Program-made: the position numbers and the translations under genes | Notes under the pieces: model-generated | Seen by the model: only the letters and a program-made list of their open reading frames with translations | Told to the model about the DNA's origin: nothing | The model's database searches: none | NCBI GenBank assembly: GCA_025457805.1 | Contig: JALOTR010000073.1 | Location: 1 to 9,035 of the forward strand | Origin: Akkermansiaceae bacterium | Lineage (GTDB): Bacteria; Verrucomicrobiota; Verrucomicrobiia; Verrucomicrobiales; Akkermansiaceae | Length of the DNA: 9,035 nt | Direction of reading: 5' to 3' | Shown: positions 1 to 7,002 of the stretch, piece after piece | Layout: every line of letters begins with the position of its first letter | Position numbering within the stretch: position 1 is the first letter of the stretch

Positions 1-720
1 CCCGCCGGCATCAACTCCGCACTCCAGAGACAAACCATCGATGGCATCGCCACACTTAACTCGATCTACGGCGAACACGCCTCCGACCCGGAAATCCGCA
101 CCCGCATCGCCCAATACGAACTCGCCTTCAAGATGCAAACCAGCGTGCCGGACGTCGCGAATTTCGCCAGTGAGAGTGCCGAGACGCGCAAACTCTATGG
201 CACCGGCGAAAAACCGGACGGCAGCTTCGCCTCGAACTGCCTCATGGCCCGACGCATGGCCGAACGCGGCGTGCGCTTCATCCAACTCTACCACACCGGC
301 TGGGATCACCACAGCAGCATTGACAAGAAGATCAAACAACAGACCAAGGAAGTCGATCAAGGCTCCGCCGCTCTCGTCATGGATCTCAAGCGGCGGGGAC
401 TGTTAGAAGATACTCTCGTCATCTGGGGCGGGGAGTTCGGCCGCACGCCGATGAGCCAGGGCGGCAACGGTCGCGACCACCACACCAAGAGCGGCGCGAT
501 GTTCCTCGCCGGGGGCGGTATCCAAGGGGGCACCACCTATGGCGAAACGGACGACTTTGGTTTCGCTGCCATTCGGGATCCCTTCCACGTCCACGATTTC
601 CACGCCACCATGCTCCACCTACTCGGCATCGATCACCTCAAGCTCACCTACAAATATGCGGGCCGCAATTTTCGCCTCACCGATGTCTTCGGCAAGGTGG
701 TGGAGAAAGTCCTCGCCTGA
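1..720 (+). CDS. DUF1501 family protein, C-terminal part (5' end outside window)
   Basis: The frame is open from base 1 to a TGA at 718-720 (239 residues), and no start is visible. The product matches the C-terminal half of DUF1501 (PF07394) proteins, which have an alkaline phosphatase/sulfatase-like fold, usually carry a Tat signal, and are abundant in Planctomycetota and Verrucomicrobiota. Family landmarks are 'RMAERGVRFIQLYHTGWDHH' ending at residue 104, 'WGGEFGRTP' at 142-150 and 'GRDHH' at 157-161; the Asp/His residues are probable metal ligands. The C-terminus ('HATMLHLLGIDH', then 'YAGRNFRLTDV') is also typical, so the 3' end is intact. The enzymatic activity of the family is not established. 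In these phyla DUF1501 genes usually follow a DUF1549/DUF1553 (PSD1-type) gene, which may lie upstream. The next gene starts 7 bp downstream, suggesting cotranscription. Confidence 0.93.
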   Translation, partial: PAGINSALQRQTIDGIATLNSIYGEHASDPEIRTRIAQYELAFKMQTSVPDVANFASESAETRKLYGTGEKPDGSFASNCLMARRMAERGVRFIQLYHTGWDHHSSIDKKIKQQTKEVDQGSAALVMDLKRRGLLEDTLVIWGGEFGRTPMSQGGNGRDHHTKSGAMFLAGGGIQGGTTYGETDDFGFAAIRDPFHVHDFHATMLHLLGIDHLKLTYKYAGRNFRLTDVFGKVVEKVLA

Positions 721-727
721 AGTCGCC

Positions 728-1774
728 ATGCAACGCCGTCATTTCATAGCCACCGCCGCCCTCGCCGCCGGGCCGAACATCCTCACCGCCGCAAAAACCG
801 CAGAGCCGCCGCTCATCGTCGGCCACGGCTCCCACCGCTATCGGGTGGAAAAGAGTTGGTCGAAGGCGGATCACGCGAAGATTTTGTTAGAGAACTGCCA
901 TGAAATGGTCCAGTCCACCGATGGCCGCCTATTCCTCGTCACCGACCACCCGAAGAACAACATCCTCATCTACAACACCGATGGCAGCTTGCTCGACCAT
1001 TGGACCCTGAACTCCAAGACCGCCCACGGACTCACGCTGCAGCGCGAAGGCGGCGTCGATTTTCTCCACATCACCATGACCGACGGCAGGGTCGTGAAAA
1101 CCACCTTGGACGGCGAGGTTCTGTTGGAACTCGATCCGCCCCACAAGACCGGTGCCTATACGGCGGACCTGCCCTACCACCCCACCGAGACCGCGATCGG
1201 CCCGAATGGCGACATCTACGTGATCGACGGCTACGGCTCCCAGTTCATCCTCCGCTACTCGGCGGAGGGAAAATTTCTCGGGAAATTCGGTGGCAGAAGC
1301 TCGATGCCGGAGAAGCCCGGGAAATTCATGCAGGCCCACGGCATCGCGCTCGACACCCGCGGCACGGAACCGCTGCTCGTCTGCACCGCACGCATCCGCA
1401 ACGAACTCGCCTGGTTCACCCTCGATGGGAAACACCAACGCACGGCATACTATCCGGGTGCCTATCTCAGCCGCCCCGTCATCCACGGCGAGAACCTCTA
1501 CTCCGCAGTTTGCTTCGGCTTCCGTGAAAACGATTACCGCATGTGGACAGGACGCGGGTTCATCCTCATCCTCGACAAGGACAACAAAGCTATCTCCTGC
1601 CCCGGCGGCGCAACTCCGCTTTATGAAAACGGAACACTCAAGGCTCTCATGAAAGAAGGCAACCTCGTCAACAATGGCCATGATGTTTGCATCGATCACA
1701 ACAAAGACCTCTACCTCTGCCAGTGGAACTCCGGCAGGGTCCCTCCTTACAAACTCCAGCGTCTTCCCATCTAA
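728..1774 (+). CDS. Tat-exported NHL-type six-bladed beta-propeller protein
   Basis: This 348-residue protein starts at ATG 728, 7 bp after the DUF1501 stop. The frame stays open further upstream, but only this start gives an export signal: MQRRHFIATAALAAG has a twin-arginine pair at residues 3-4 followed by an Ala/Leu-rich segment, a Tat-like signal. The rest consists of beta-propeller repeats: 'DGRLFLVTDHPKNNILIYN', 'PNGDIYVIDGYGSQFILRYS' (about 159-178), 'AHGIALDTRG' and a final 'NNGHDVCIDHNKDLYLCQW'. These resemble NHL-repeat/6-bladed propeller proteins related to the peptidyl-alpha-hydroxyglycine alpha-amidating lyase fold. The likely location is periplasmic. No specific substrate can be read from the sequence; it could be a binding propeller or a lyase/lactonase-like enzyme. 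It lies 17 bp before the FAD oxidoreductase and is probably in the same operon. No Shine-Dalgarno sequence precedes the start. Confidence 0.85.
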   Translation: MQRRHFIATAALAAGPNILTAAKTAEPPLIVGHGSHRYRVEKSWSKADHAKILLENCHEMVQSTDGRLFLVTDHPKNNILIYNTDGSLLDHWTLNSKTAHGLTLQREGGVDFLHITMTDGRVVKTTLDGEVLLELDPPHKTGAYTADLPYHPTETAIGPNGDIYVIDGYGSQFILRYSAEGKFLGKFGGRSSMPEKPGKFMQAHGIALDTRGTEPLLVCTARIRNELAWFTLDGKHQRTAYYPGAYLSRPVIHGENLYSAVCFGFRENDYRMWTGRGFILILDKDNKAISCPGGATPLYENGTLKALMKEGNLVNNGHDVCIDHNKDLYLCQWNSGRVPPYKLQRLPI

Positions 1775-1791
1775 CATTAACTTTCTCGATC

Positions 1792-3507
1792 ATGAGTAAG
1801 AACGTCACCTCCCCACCCCGTTTACAAACCCGCCCCAAGTTCAGGTTATATGCAACACTCGGCCTGTGCATGGCGGCTCTATCCGCCCATGCCGCCCAGA
1901 TCCGCTACCAGCCTGCGGTCGAGAAGACCGCACCCAAGACCTTGGAATATGATGTGGCCGTCTATGGTGGCACCCCTGCCGGGGTCACCGCTGCGGTGCA
2001 GGCCGCGCGACTCGGCAAGTCCGCCGTCCTGATTTCCTTCAACGGCTTCGTCGGAGGCATGACTTCGGGCGGGCTGACGGCTTCCGACCTCGGCCAGAAG
2101 GACTCCATCGGTGGCATGGCCCTCGAGTTCTACCAACGCGTGGGCAAGATGACAAAATTCAGCCCTTCGCAGGCAGAGGCCCTCTACAGGACCAAGCTGG
2201 ATGAGGCAGGCGTCACACTACTGCTCAACCGGCCGCTGGTTTCCGCGACAGTCGAGTCCGCGCGGATCGTATCCATTGATCTGCAGACCGGCGAAACCGT
2301 CCAGGCGAAGATGTTTGTCGATACCACCTACGAAGGCGACCTGCTCGCCGCCGCCAACGTGTCCTATCATGTCGGACGCGAACCTTCATCGACCTATAAC
2401 GAGTCCCTCGGCGGACAATGGCAGGAGGTCTCGTGGAAAGACACCTATCAGTTCTGCCGCCTGCCGATCAGCCCCTTTGTCGAGCCGGACGATCCGCAGT
2501 CCGGCCTGCTTCCCGAGATCGCCAAAGAGCCTGCCGGAAAACCAGGGGAGGGGGATTTCAAGGTGCAGGCGTATAACTTCCGGGTCCAGATGTCCAAGGC
2601 TGAGGACCGGATCCCCTTTCCCCGTCCAGACGGCTACGATGCCGGCCGCTACGCGCTGCTCGCCCGTTTCCTCAACTTCGATCCCGAGGTGGAATGGGTG
2701 CTCAATTATACAGTCAAACCGATGACCGACGGCCCGGTCCAGCTCCGCCCCGGCGACAGCAACAACGCCGGCAGTTTCTCAACCGATTATGTTGGCGGCA
2801 ACTACCGCTGGCCGGACGGTACCTACACTCCCGGGTCGTTCGCGACGCTGCCACCACCCCGCCGTGGCCTGCCGGTTCCGCTGCCGAAGTTGTATGAGAT
2901 CCGCGAGAAGATTTTCCAGGACCACATCAACTATCAGATGGGCCTCTATCATTTCCTTGCCAATGACCCCCAAGTGCCCGCGGAACTGCGCGAGCGGGTG
3001 AAGAAGTTCGGCCTGGATCCCAAGGAATTTCCGGACACCGGCCATTGGCCGCACCAACTTTACATCCGCGAGGGACGGCGCATGGTTTCCGACTACGTCA
3101 TGACCCAGGCCAACTGCGAGAGGGAGCGCATCGCCGAGGATTCGATCGGCCTCGCTTCCTACCCGATGGATTCCCATTTCTGCCAGCGCGTGGTGGTCGA
3201 GGAGAACGGCAAAACCACCGTGCGCAACGAGGGCGGCTTCGGGCACAAATGCAAGAACGGCCCCTATCCCGTTTCCTATCGCTCCATCGTCCCGAAAAAA
3301 GGGGAAAGCGAAAACCTTCTCGTGCCGGTTTCACTTTCCTCTTCCCACGTCGCCTTTGGCTCGATCCGCATGGAACCCGTCTTCATGATCCTCGGCCAGA
3401 GCGCCGGGACCGCCGCCTCGCTCGCGATTGATGCCAACCAAGCCGTGCAGGATGTGCCTTATGAAAAACTCAAGGAATTGCTCATGAAACAAGGCCAGCA
3501 GCTGTGA
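1792..3507 (+). CDS. Secreted FAD-dependent oxidoreductase (FAD_oxidored family), copy A
   Basis: This 571-residue protein ends at TGA 3505-3507. ATG 1792 is preferred over the in-frame ATG at 1687, because 1687 lies well inside the previous gene and 1792 places a Sec signal near the N-terminus: basic 'RPKFR', then 'LYATLGLCMAALSAHAA' with AxA cleavage. The dinucleotide-binding motif 'DVAVYGGTPAG' (Gly59-Gly64) is the form typical of FAD_oxidored proteins (PF12831, often annotated FAD-dependent oxidoreductase or 'xanthan lyase'). It is followed by 'GGMTSGG', 'VDTTYEGDLLAAANVSY' and the C-terminal FAD-contacting block 'SSSHVAFGSIRMEP' with 'MILGQSAGTAASLA'. All conserved regions are present, so it looks functional. 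The substrate is unknown; its place beside sulfatase and GH105 genes suggests a carbohydrate or derivative. Parts of it recur as the broken copy B at 7194-7724. The sulfatase begins 9 bp downstream. Confidence 0.88.
   Translation: MSKNVTSPPRLQTRPKFRLYATLGLCMAALSAHAAQIRYQPAVEKTAPKTLEYDVAVYGGTPAGVTAAVQAARLGKSAVLISFNGFVGGMTSGGLTASDLGQKDSIGGMALEFYQRVGKMTKFSPSQAEALYRTKLDEAGVTLLLNRPLVSATVESARIVSIDLQTGETVQAKMFVDTTYEGDLLAAANVSYHVGREPSSTYNESLGGQWQEVSWKDTYQFCRLPISPFVEPDDPQSGLLPEIAKEPAGKPGEGDFKVQAYNFRVQMSKAEDRIPFPRPDGYDAGRYALLARFLNFDPEVEWVLNYTVKPMTDGPVQLRPGDSNNAGSFSTDYVGGNYRWPDGTYTPGSFATLPPPRRGLPVPLPKLYEIREKIFQDHINYQMGLYHFLANDPQVPAELRERVKKFGLDPKEFPDTGHWPHQLYIREGRRMVSDYVMTQANCERERIAEDSIGLASYPMDSHFCQRVVVEENGKTTVRNEGGFGHKCKNGPYPVSYRSIVPKKGESENLLVPVSLSSSHVAFGSIRMEPVFMILGQSAGTAASLAIDANQAVQDVPYEKLKELLMKQGQQL
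2131..2433 (+). repeat. Dispersed paralogous repeat, segment 1 (matches 7194-7496)
   Basis: This part of the intact FAD oxidoreductase is colinear without indels with 7194-7496 in the remnant (both 303 bp). Protein identity is about 56% by hand alignment. It marks an ancient duplication of the oxidoreductase gene rather than a recent copy. Confidence 0.8.
3271..3507 (+). repeat. Dispersed paralogous repeat, segment 2 (matches 7491-7724)
   Basis: The 3' end of the intact FAD oxidoreductase matches the 3' end of the remnant (237 versus 234 bp, one codon missing in the remnant). Protein identity is about 78%. DNA similarity is also high: for example 'ATGATCCTCGGCCA' followed by 'AGCGCCGGGACC' occurs in both, one base apart. 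Both copies sit immediately before the next operon gene. Confidence 0.8.
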
Positions 3508-3516
3508 CAGATTCTC

Positions 3517-4935
3517 ATGCAATCCGCCCTCACTCCGATGACCCGAATCCTCCCCTTGATCCTGGCGGTGTGGCCGCTCGCCACGCTGCCCGCTGCTGAA
3601 ACAATCGCCCGAAAACCCAATATTCTCCTCATCCTCGCCGACGACTTCGGCTACGGGGATGTTGGCGTGCATGGCTGCACGGACATTCCAACGCCGAACA
3701 TCGATGCCTTCGCCCGCTCGGGTATCCGCTTCAGCAGCGGCTATGTGACCGGCCCCCTCTGCAGCCCGACCCGCGCGGCCGTGATGACCGGGCGCCACCA
3801 GTGCCGCTTCGGCCATGAGTTCAACCCGCCCGCGGTCACCGAACCGAATCCGGGGAATCTCGCCCTCGACCTGCGCGAGACCACCTTCGCCGACCGCATG
3901 AAAAGCGCGGGCTATGTAACCGGCGCGCTGGGAAAATGGCACCTCGGCGAAGGGGAGTCTTACCATCCGCTGAGCCGCGGGTTTGACGAGTTCTTCGGCT
4001 TCACTGGCGGCGCACATTCCTACTTCAAGGCTGGCGACAAACGCTACGGACCGATCGTCCGCGGCCGCCAATCCGTCGAGCTGAAAGGCTATCTCACGGA
4101 CGTTCTGGCAGATGAGGCAAACGATTTCATGGAGCGCCACCGCGCGAAGCCGTTCTTCCTCTACCTCGCGTTCAACGCGCCCCACACGCCGATGGAAGCA
4201 CCGCCGGAGGCTCTGGCGAGGTTTTCATCCATCGAGGATCCGAAGCGGCGTGTCTATGCGGCCGTCACGTGGAAAATGGATGAGGCCATCGGCCGGGTGA
4301 CCCGGAAGCTGCGCGAATTGGAACTGGAAGACCAAACCCTGGTGTTTTTCCTCAGCGACAACGGCGGCTCGCTCGTCCAGGGGGCGGCGCCCAACGGGGC
4401 GACCAACACGCCCCTGCGCGGCGGCAAGACCCAGTTGCTGGAAGGTGGCATCCGGGTGCCCTTCATGGTTTCCTGGCCCGGCGTGCTGCCGGCCGGCAAG
4501 GTGGATGACCGTCCCGTGATCCAGCTCGACATCGTGACCACCGCGCTCGCCGCTGCGGGCGTGGAGATTGATCCCGCGTGGAAACTCGATGGCACCGACC
4601 TGCTGCCCTACCTGACCGGCAAAAACGCGGGCCAACCGCATGACTCGCTCTTCTGGCGCCACGGCGGCCAATGGGCGGTGCGCCAGGGTCCTTGGAAGCT
4701 GGTTCGGTGGCTCGACCGGCGCGATAACGACGCCGAAAGCCGGATGACCGAGCCGGAGCTTTACAACCTCACGGAAGACATCGGCGAACAGCATAACCTA
4801 ATCGCCACCCAGCCGGAAAAAGCGCGCGCGTTGCAGGCGGCGTGGGACGACTGGAACAAAGACAACATCGCGCCTGTCCGAGCCAAAGATGCACACAAAA
4901 AAGCGCCCCCGACGACGAAGCAGAAACCGAAATGA
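3517..4935 (+). CDS. Secreted type I (formylglycine) sulfatase
   Basis: This 472-residue protein hydrolyses sulfate esters, most likely on a polysaccharide. Numbering uses ATG 3517; the in-frame ATG at 3538 (MTRILPLILAVWPLATLPAA) gives a tighter Sec signal and may be the true start. The sulfatase (PF00884) active site is complete: Asp42-Asp43 in 'LILADDFGYGDVG', Cys82 in CSPTR (the residue oxidised to formylglycine), Lys140 and His142 in 'GKWHLG', His223 in 'NAPHTP', Asp281-Asn282 in 'LSDNGG', and Lys304 in 'RGGK'. The C-terminal subdomain carries the usual 'GPWKLVRW' and 'ELYNLTEDIGEQHNL'. Length is normal for the arylsulfatase/N-acetylgalactosamine-6-sulfatase-like branch, but the specificity subfamily cannot be assigned by eye. 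Activity needs a maturase (FGE or anSME), not present here. It sits 9 bp after the FAD oxidoreductase and 63 bp before the esterase-GH105 gene, consistent with a polysaccharide-degradation operon. Confidence 0.96.
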   Translation: MQSALTPMTRILPLILAVWPLATLPAAETIARKPNILLILADDFGYGDVGVHGCTDIPTPNIDAFARSGIRFSSGYVTGPLCSPTRAAVMTGRHQCRFGHEFNPPAVTEPNPGNLALDLRETTFADRMKSAGYVTGALGKWHLGEGESYHPLSRGFDEFFGFTGGAHSYFKAGDKRYGPIVRGRQSVELKGYLTDVLADEANDFMERHRAKPFFLYLAFNAPHTPMEAPPEALARFSSIEDPKRRVYAAVTWKMDEAIGRVTRKLRELELEDQTLVFFLSDNGGSLVQGAAPNGATNTPLRGGKTQLLEGGIRVPFMVSWPGVLPAGKVDDRPVIQLDIVTTALAAAGVEIDPAWKLDGTDLLPYLTGKNAGQPHDSLFWRHGGQWAVRQGPWKLVRWLDRRDNDAESRMTEPELYNLTEDIGEQHNLIATQPEKARALQAAWDDWNKDNIAPVRAKDAHKKAPPTTKQKPK

Positions 4936-4998
4936 GCGATCATCACCCTGCGCGATGAAAACAGTCCTCACCCTTGGTCCCCCTGAAACCCACCACTC

Positions 4999-7002
4999 AT
5001 GAAACTGCTTACTCTCTTCACCGCCTTCTTCATCCTTGTCGCCCCCTCCTTCGCGCAGACACCGGAGAGGAGAGGAGACATCGGTGCCGACGCGCCCGCA
5101 GGCAGGATTTACACCTACAAGCAGAGCGCCGGAAAACCGCGCCAGATGGAGGTCTATTTCCCGCCGGATCACGATCCCGCGAAGTCGAAAGTGCCCGGCC
5201 TCATCCTCTTTCACGGCGGTAGTTGGGGCGGGGGCACGCTCGCCCAGTTCCGCGTCGCCTGTGCTTACTTCGCCAGCCGCGGGCTCGTCTGCGCCACAGC
5301 GGAGTATCAGAAGCTCGGCGCGGCCGACGCCAAGAAACTGCCCCCAGGCGAAACGAAGAAACGGGTGTGCATCACCGACGCCAAAAGCGCCATCCGCTGG
5401 TTCAAGGAGCAAGCGGATGACATCGGTATCGACCCGCAGAGCATCATCACAGGCGGCGGCTCGGCGGGCGGACACATCAGCGCGCTGGCAACGATGAACC
5501 CCGGCCTCAACGACCCGGCGGACCCGAAGGACATCGATACCCGTGTCGTCGCCTACCTCTGGTTCAATCCCGCGTTTTCCCCCGGGGACAAGAATGACCC
5601 CGAAGTCGACATCCTCCGCCATTTGAAGGCGGAGCTCCCGCCCGCCATCGTCTTCTTTGGTGATCAGGACAACTGGAGGAAAGGCTGGGACATCGCCCAG
5701 GCGAAATGGGAATCCCTCGGCACCCAAAGCATCGACCTGAAAATCGCCCCAGGCCAAGCGCACAGCTTCTTCAACAAAGACCCCTGGCAAACCGTCACCC
5801 TGATCGCCGCCGACCGCTTTCTCGTCCAACAAGGGCTTCTAACCGGCGAACCCACGCTCCAAGCCCCGGCCACGGGGGAGAAACTCGTTCCGGCTGCGGA
5901 TGCAAGCACCAGCAACAAGGTTTACTACCCGCAGGTGGCTCCCACGAAAGAGGCCGTTTTGGTGTGCTTCCGCGATTGGCCGGAGGGGAAATCACCGGCC
6001 GGAGTAGGCAAGAGAATTGCTCGAAACTTCCTGCCGCGAGGTCACTATCAGGATCATGAGCTACTCCGCTATCCGGATGCGATCGTCTGGTTTGGCGCTC
6101 TCAAGTTGGCCCGCGAGACAGGAGATAACGAACTGGCCGGGCAGCTCATTCGCAGATTCGACAGGTATCTGGAAAATCCAAAGCTCGTGCGCGACAAATT
6201 CCATGTGGACTACGCAGTCCTCGGCATTGTGCCGCTCGAGCTTTACCGACTGACCCAAGATCCCGCATTGAAGAAACTCGGGATGCACCGTGCCGATGGA
6301 CAGTGGCTCAATCCGACAGCCGATGGGGTGACCGCTCAGGCGCGTTACTGGGTCGATGATATTTATATGATCGCAGCCATTCAGACCGCAGCCTACCGGG
6401 TCACCAACGATCCGGTATATCTTGATCGAGCAGCCTTCACCATCGCGACTTACTTGAAACGCTTGCAAAAGGAAGACGGGCTCTTCTGGCATGCCGAGGA
6501 TTCGCCTTTTGTCTGGGGTCGTGGAGTCGGTTGGTATGCGGCCGGCATGACAGAGATCCTCAAGTGTCTTCCTGCAAGCCATCCAAATTACCCGGCCATC
6601 ATGGGTGGCTATCAAAAAATGATGGCAGCGCTTCTCAAAAACCAAGCACCGTCCGGGTTATGGCGCCAGTTGGTGGACAAGCCGGAAACCTGGGAAGAAA
6701 CATCAGGCTCCGGCATGTTCGCCTACGCCATGGTCACGGGAGTCCGGCGCGGCTGGCTTGATCCTGAGACATACGGGCCAGCGGCGCGCAAGGCATGGCT
6801 GGCGCTCGTTGATCAAATCGATAATAGCGGCAACCTGCAACAGGTCTGTGTGGGCACCAACAAAGCCGCGAAGGAGGTCGGCCCGGACCTGGAGCAGCAA
6901 TACCAGTTCTATCTGAATCGAGCACGTGTTGCAGGCGATTATCACGGTCAGGCTCCCCTGTTATGGACTGCCGCCGCCTTACTCGAAAAGGAGGCGCAAT
7001 GA
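4999..7002 (+). CDS. Bifunctional secreted enzyme: alpha/beta-hydrolase esterase fused to GH88/GH105 unsaturated-uronyl hydrolase
   Basis: This 667-residue protein begins with a clear Sec signal, MKLLTLFTAFFILVAPSFA. Residues about 20-280 form an alpha/beta-hydrolase of the acetyl-esterase type: oxyanion motif His72-Gly-Gly, nucleophile Ser155 in 'GGGSAGGH', probable Asp222 in 'FFGDQDNW' and His255 in 'GQAHSFF', so the triad is complete. After a Pro/Ala-rich linker, residues about 305-667 match Glyco_hydro_88 (PF07470; GH88/GH105). Landmarks are 'YWVDDIYMI' with Asp453-Asp454 (the catalytic Asp region of YteR-like enzymes), 'WGRGVGW' 506-512, 'ETSGSGMFAYAM', 'VCVGTNKAA' and 'GDYHGQAPLLW' near His649. 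GH105 enzymes remove the 4,5-unsaturated uronic acid left by polysaccharide lyases; the esterase would strip acyl groups from the same oligosaccharide. By hand count GC falls from about 64% (5221-5700) to about 55% (6001-6660), hinting at a mosaic origin. The stop overlaps ATG 6999. Confidence 0.9.
   Translation: MKLLTLFTAFFILVAPSFAQTPERRGDIGADAPAGRIYTYKQSAGKPRQMEVYFPPDHDPAKSKVPGLILFHGGSWGGGTLAQFRVACAYFASRGLVCATAEYQKLGAADAKKLPPGETKKRVCITDAKSAIRWFKEQADDIGIDPQSIITGGGSAGGHISALATMNPGLNDPADPKDIDTRVVAYLWFNPAFSPGDKNDPEVDILRHLKAELPPAIVFFGDQDNWRKGWDIAQAKWESLGTQSIDLKIAPGQAHSFFNKDPWQTVTLIAADRFLVQQGLLTGEPTLQAPATGEKLVPAADASTSNKVYYPQVAPTKEAVLVCFRDWPEGKSPAGVGKRIARNFLPRGHYQDHELLRYPDAIVWFGALKLARETGDNELAGQLIRRFDRYLENPKLVRDKFHVDYAVLGIVPLELYRLTQDPALKKLGMHRADGQWLNPTADGVTAQARYWVDDIYMIAAIQTAAYRVTNDPVYLDRAAFTIATYLKRLQKEDGLFWHAEDSPFVWGRGVGWYAAGMTEILKCLPASHPNYPAIMGGYQKMMAALLKNQAPSGLWRQLVDKPETWEETSGSGMFAYAMVTGVRRGWLDPETYGPAARKAWLALVDQIDNSGNLQQVCVGTNKAAKEVGPDLEQQYQFYLNRARVAGDYHGQAPLLWTAAALLEKEAQ
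6988..6994 (+). promoter_or_regulatory. Consensus Shine-Dalgarno sequence (AAGGAGG)
   Basis: AAGGAGG lies inside the last codons of the esterase-GH105 gene and ends 4 nt before ATG 6999, which itself overlaps that gene's TGA (ATGA). It is the only consensus ribosome-binding site I found upstream of any start in this window; the other starts (728, 1792, 3517, 4999) have none. The spacing is slightly short. It could also be chance, since the same bases encode Lys-Glu within '...LEKEAQ'. If real, it would drive translation of the chimeric frame 6999-7724 or of whatever intact gene once stood there. Confidence 0.45.

Noticed and set aside
539..727. In-frame upstream extension of the beta-propeller gene to ATG 539
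   Set aside because: The extension overlaps the conserved DUF1501 C-terminus in another frame and would bury the twin-arginine signal; ATG 728 is the sensible start.
929..1777. 282-residue open frame on the minus strand
   Set aside because: It is antisense to the beta-propeller gene across almost its full length; no independent motif or start signal.
3331..4185. 284-residue open frame on the minus strand
   Set aside because: It is antisense to the FAD oxidoreductase C-terminus and the sulfatase catalytic motifs; no domain seen, so it is a shadow.
4955..5002. 15-codon mini-ORF (MKTVLTLGPPETHHS) ending in an ATGA overlap with the esterase-GH105 start
   Set aside because: No ribosome-binding site, no attenuator-like structure and no codon bias supporting a leader peptide; a chance frame in the 63-bp gap is the simpler explanation.
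4798..5832. 344-residue open frame on the minus strand
   Set aside because: It is antisense to the sulfatase tail and the esterase domain, both of which have clear motifs. Its composition (Arg/Gly/Val-rich, no recognisable motif) is that of a high-GC shadow frame.
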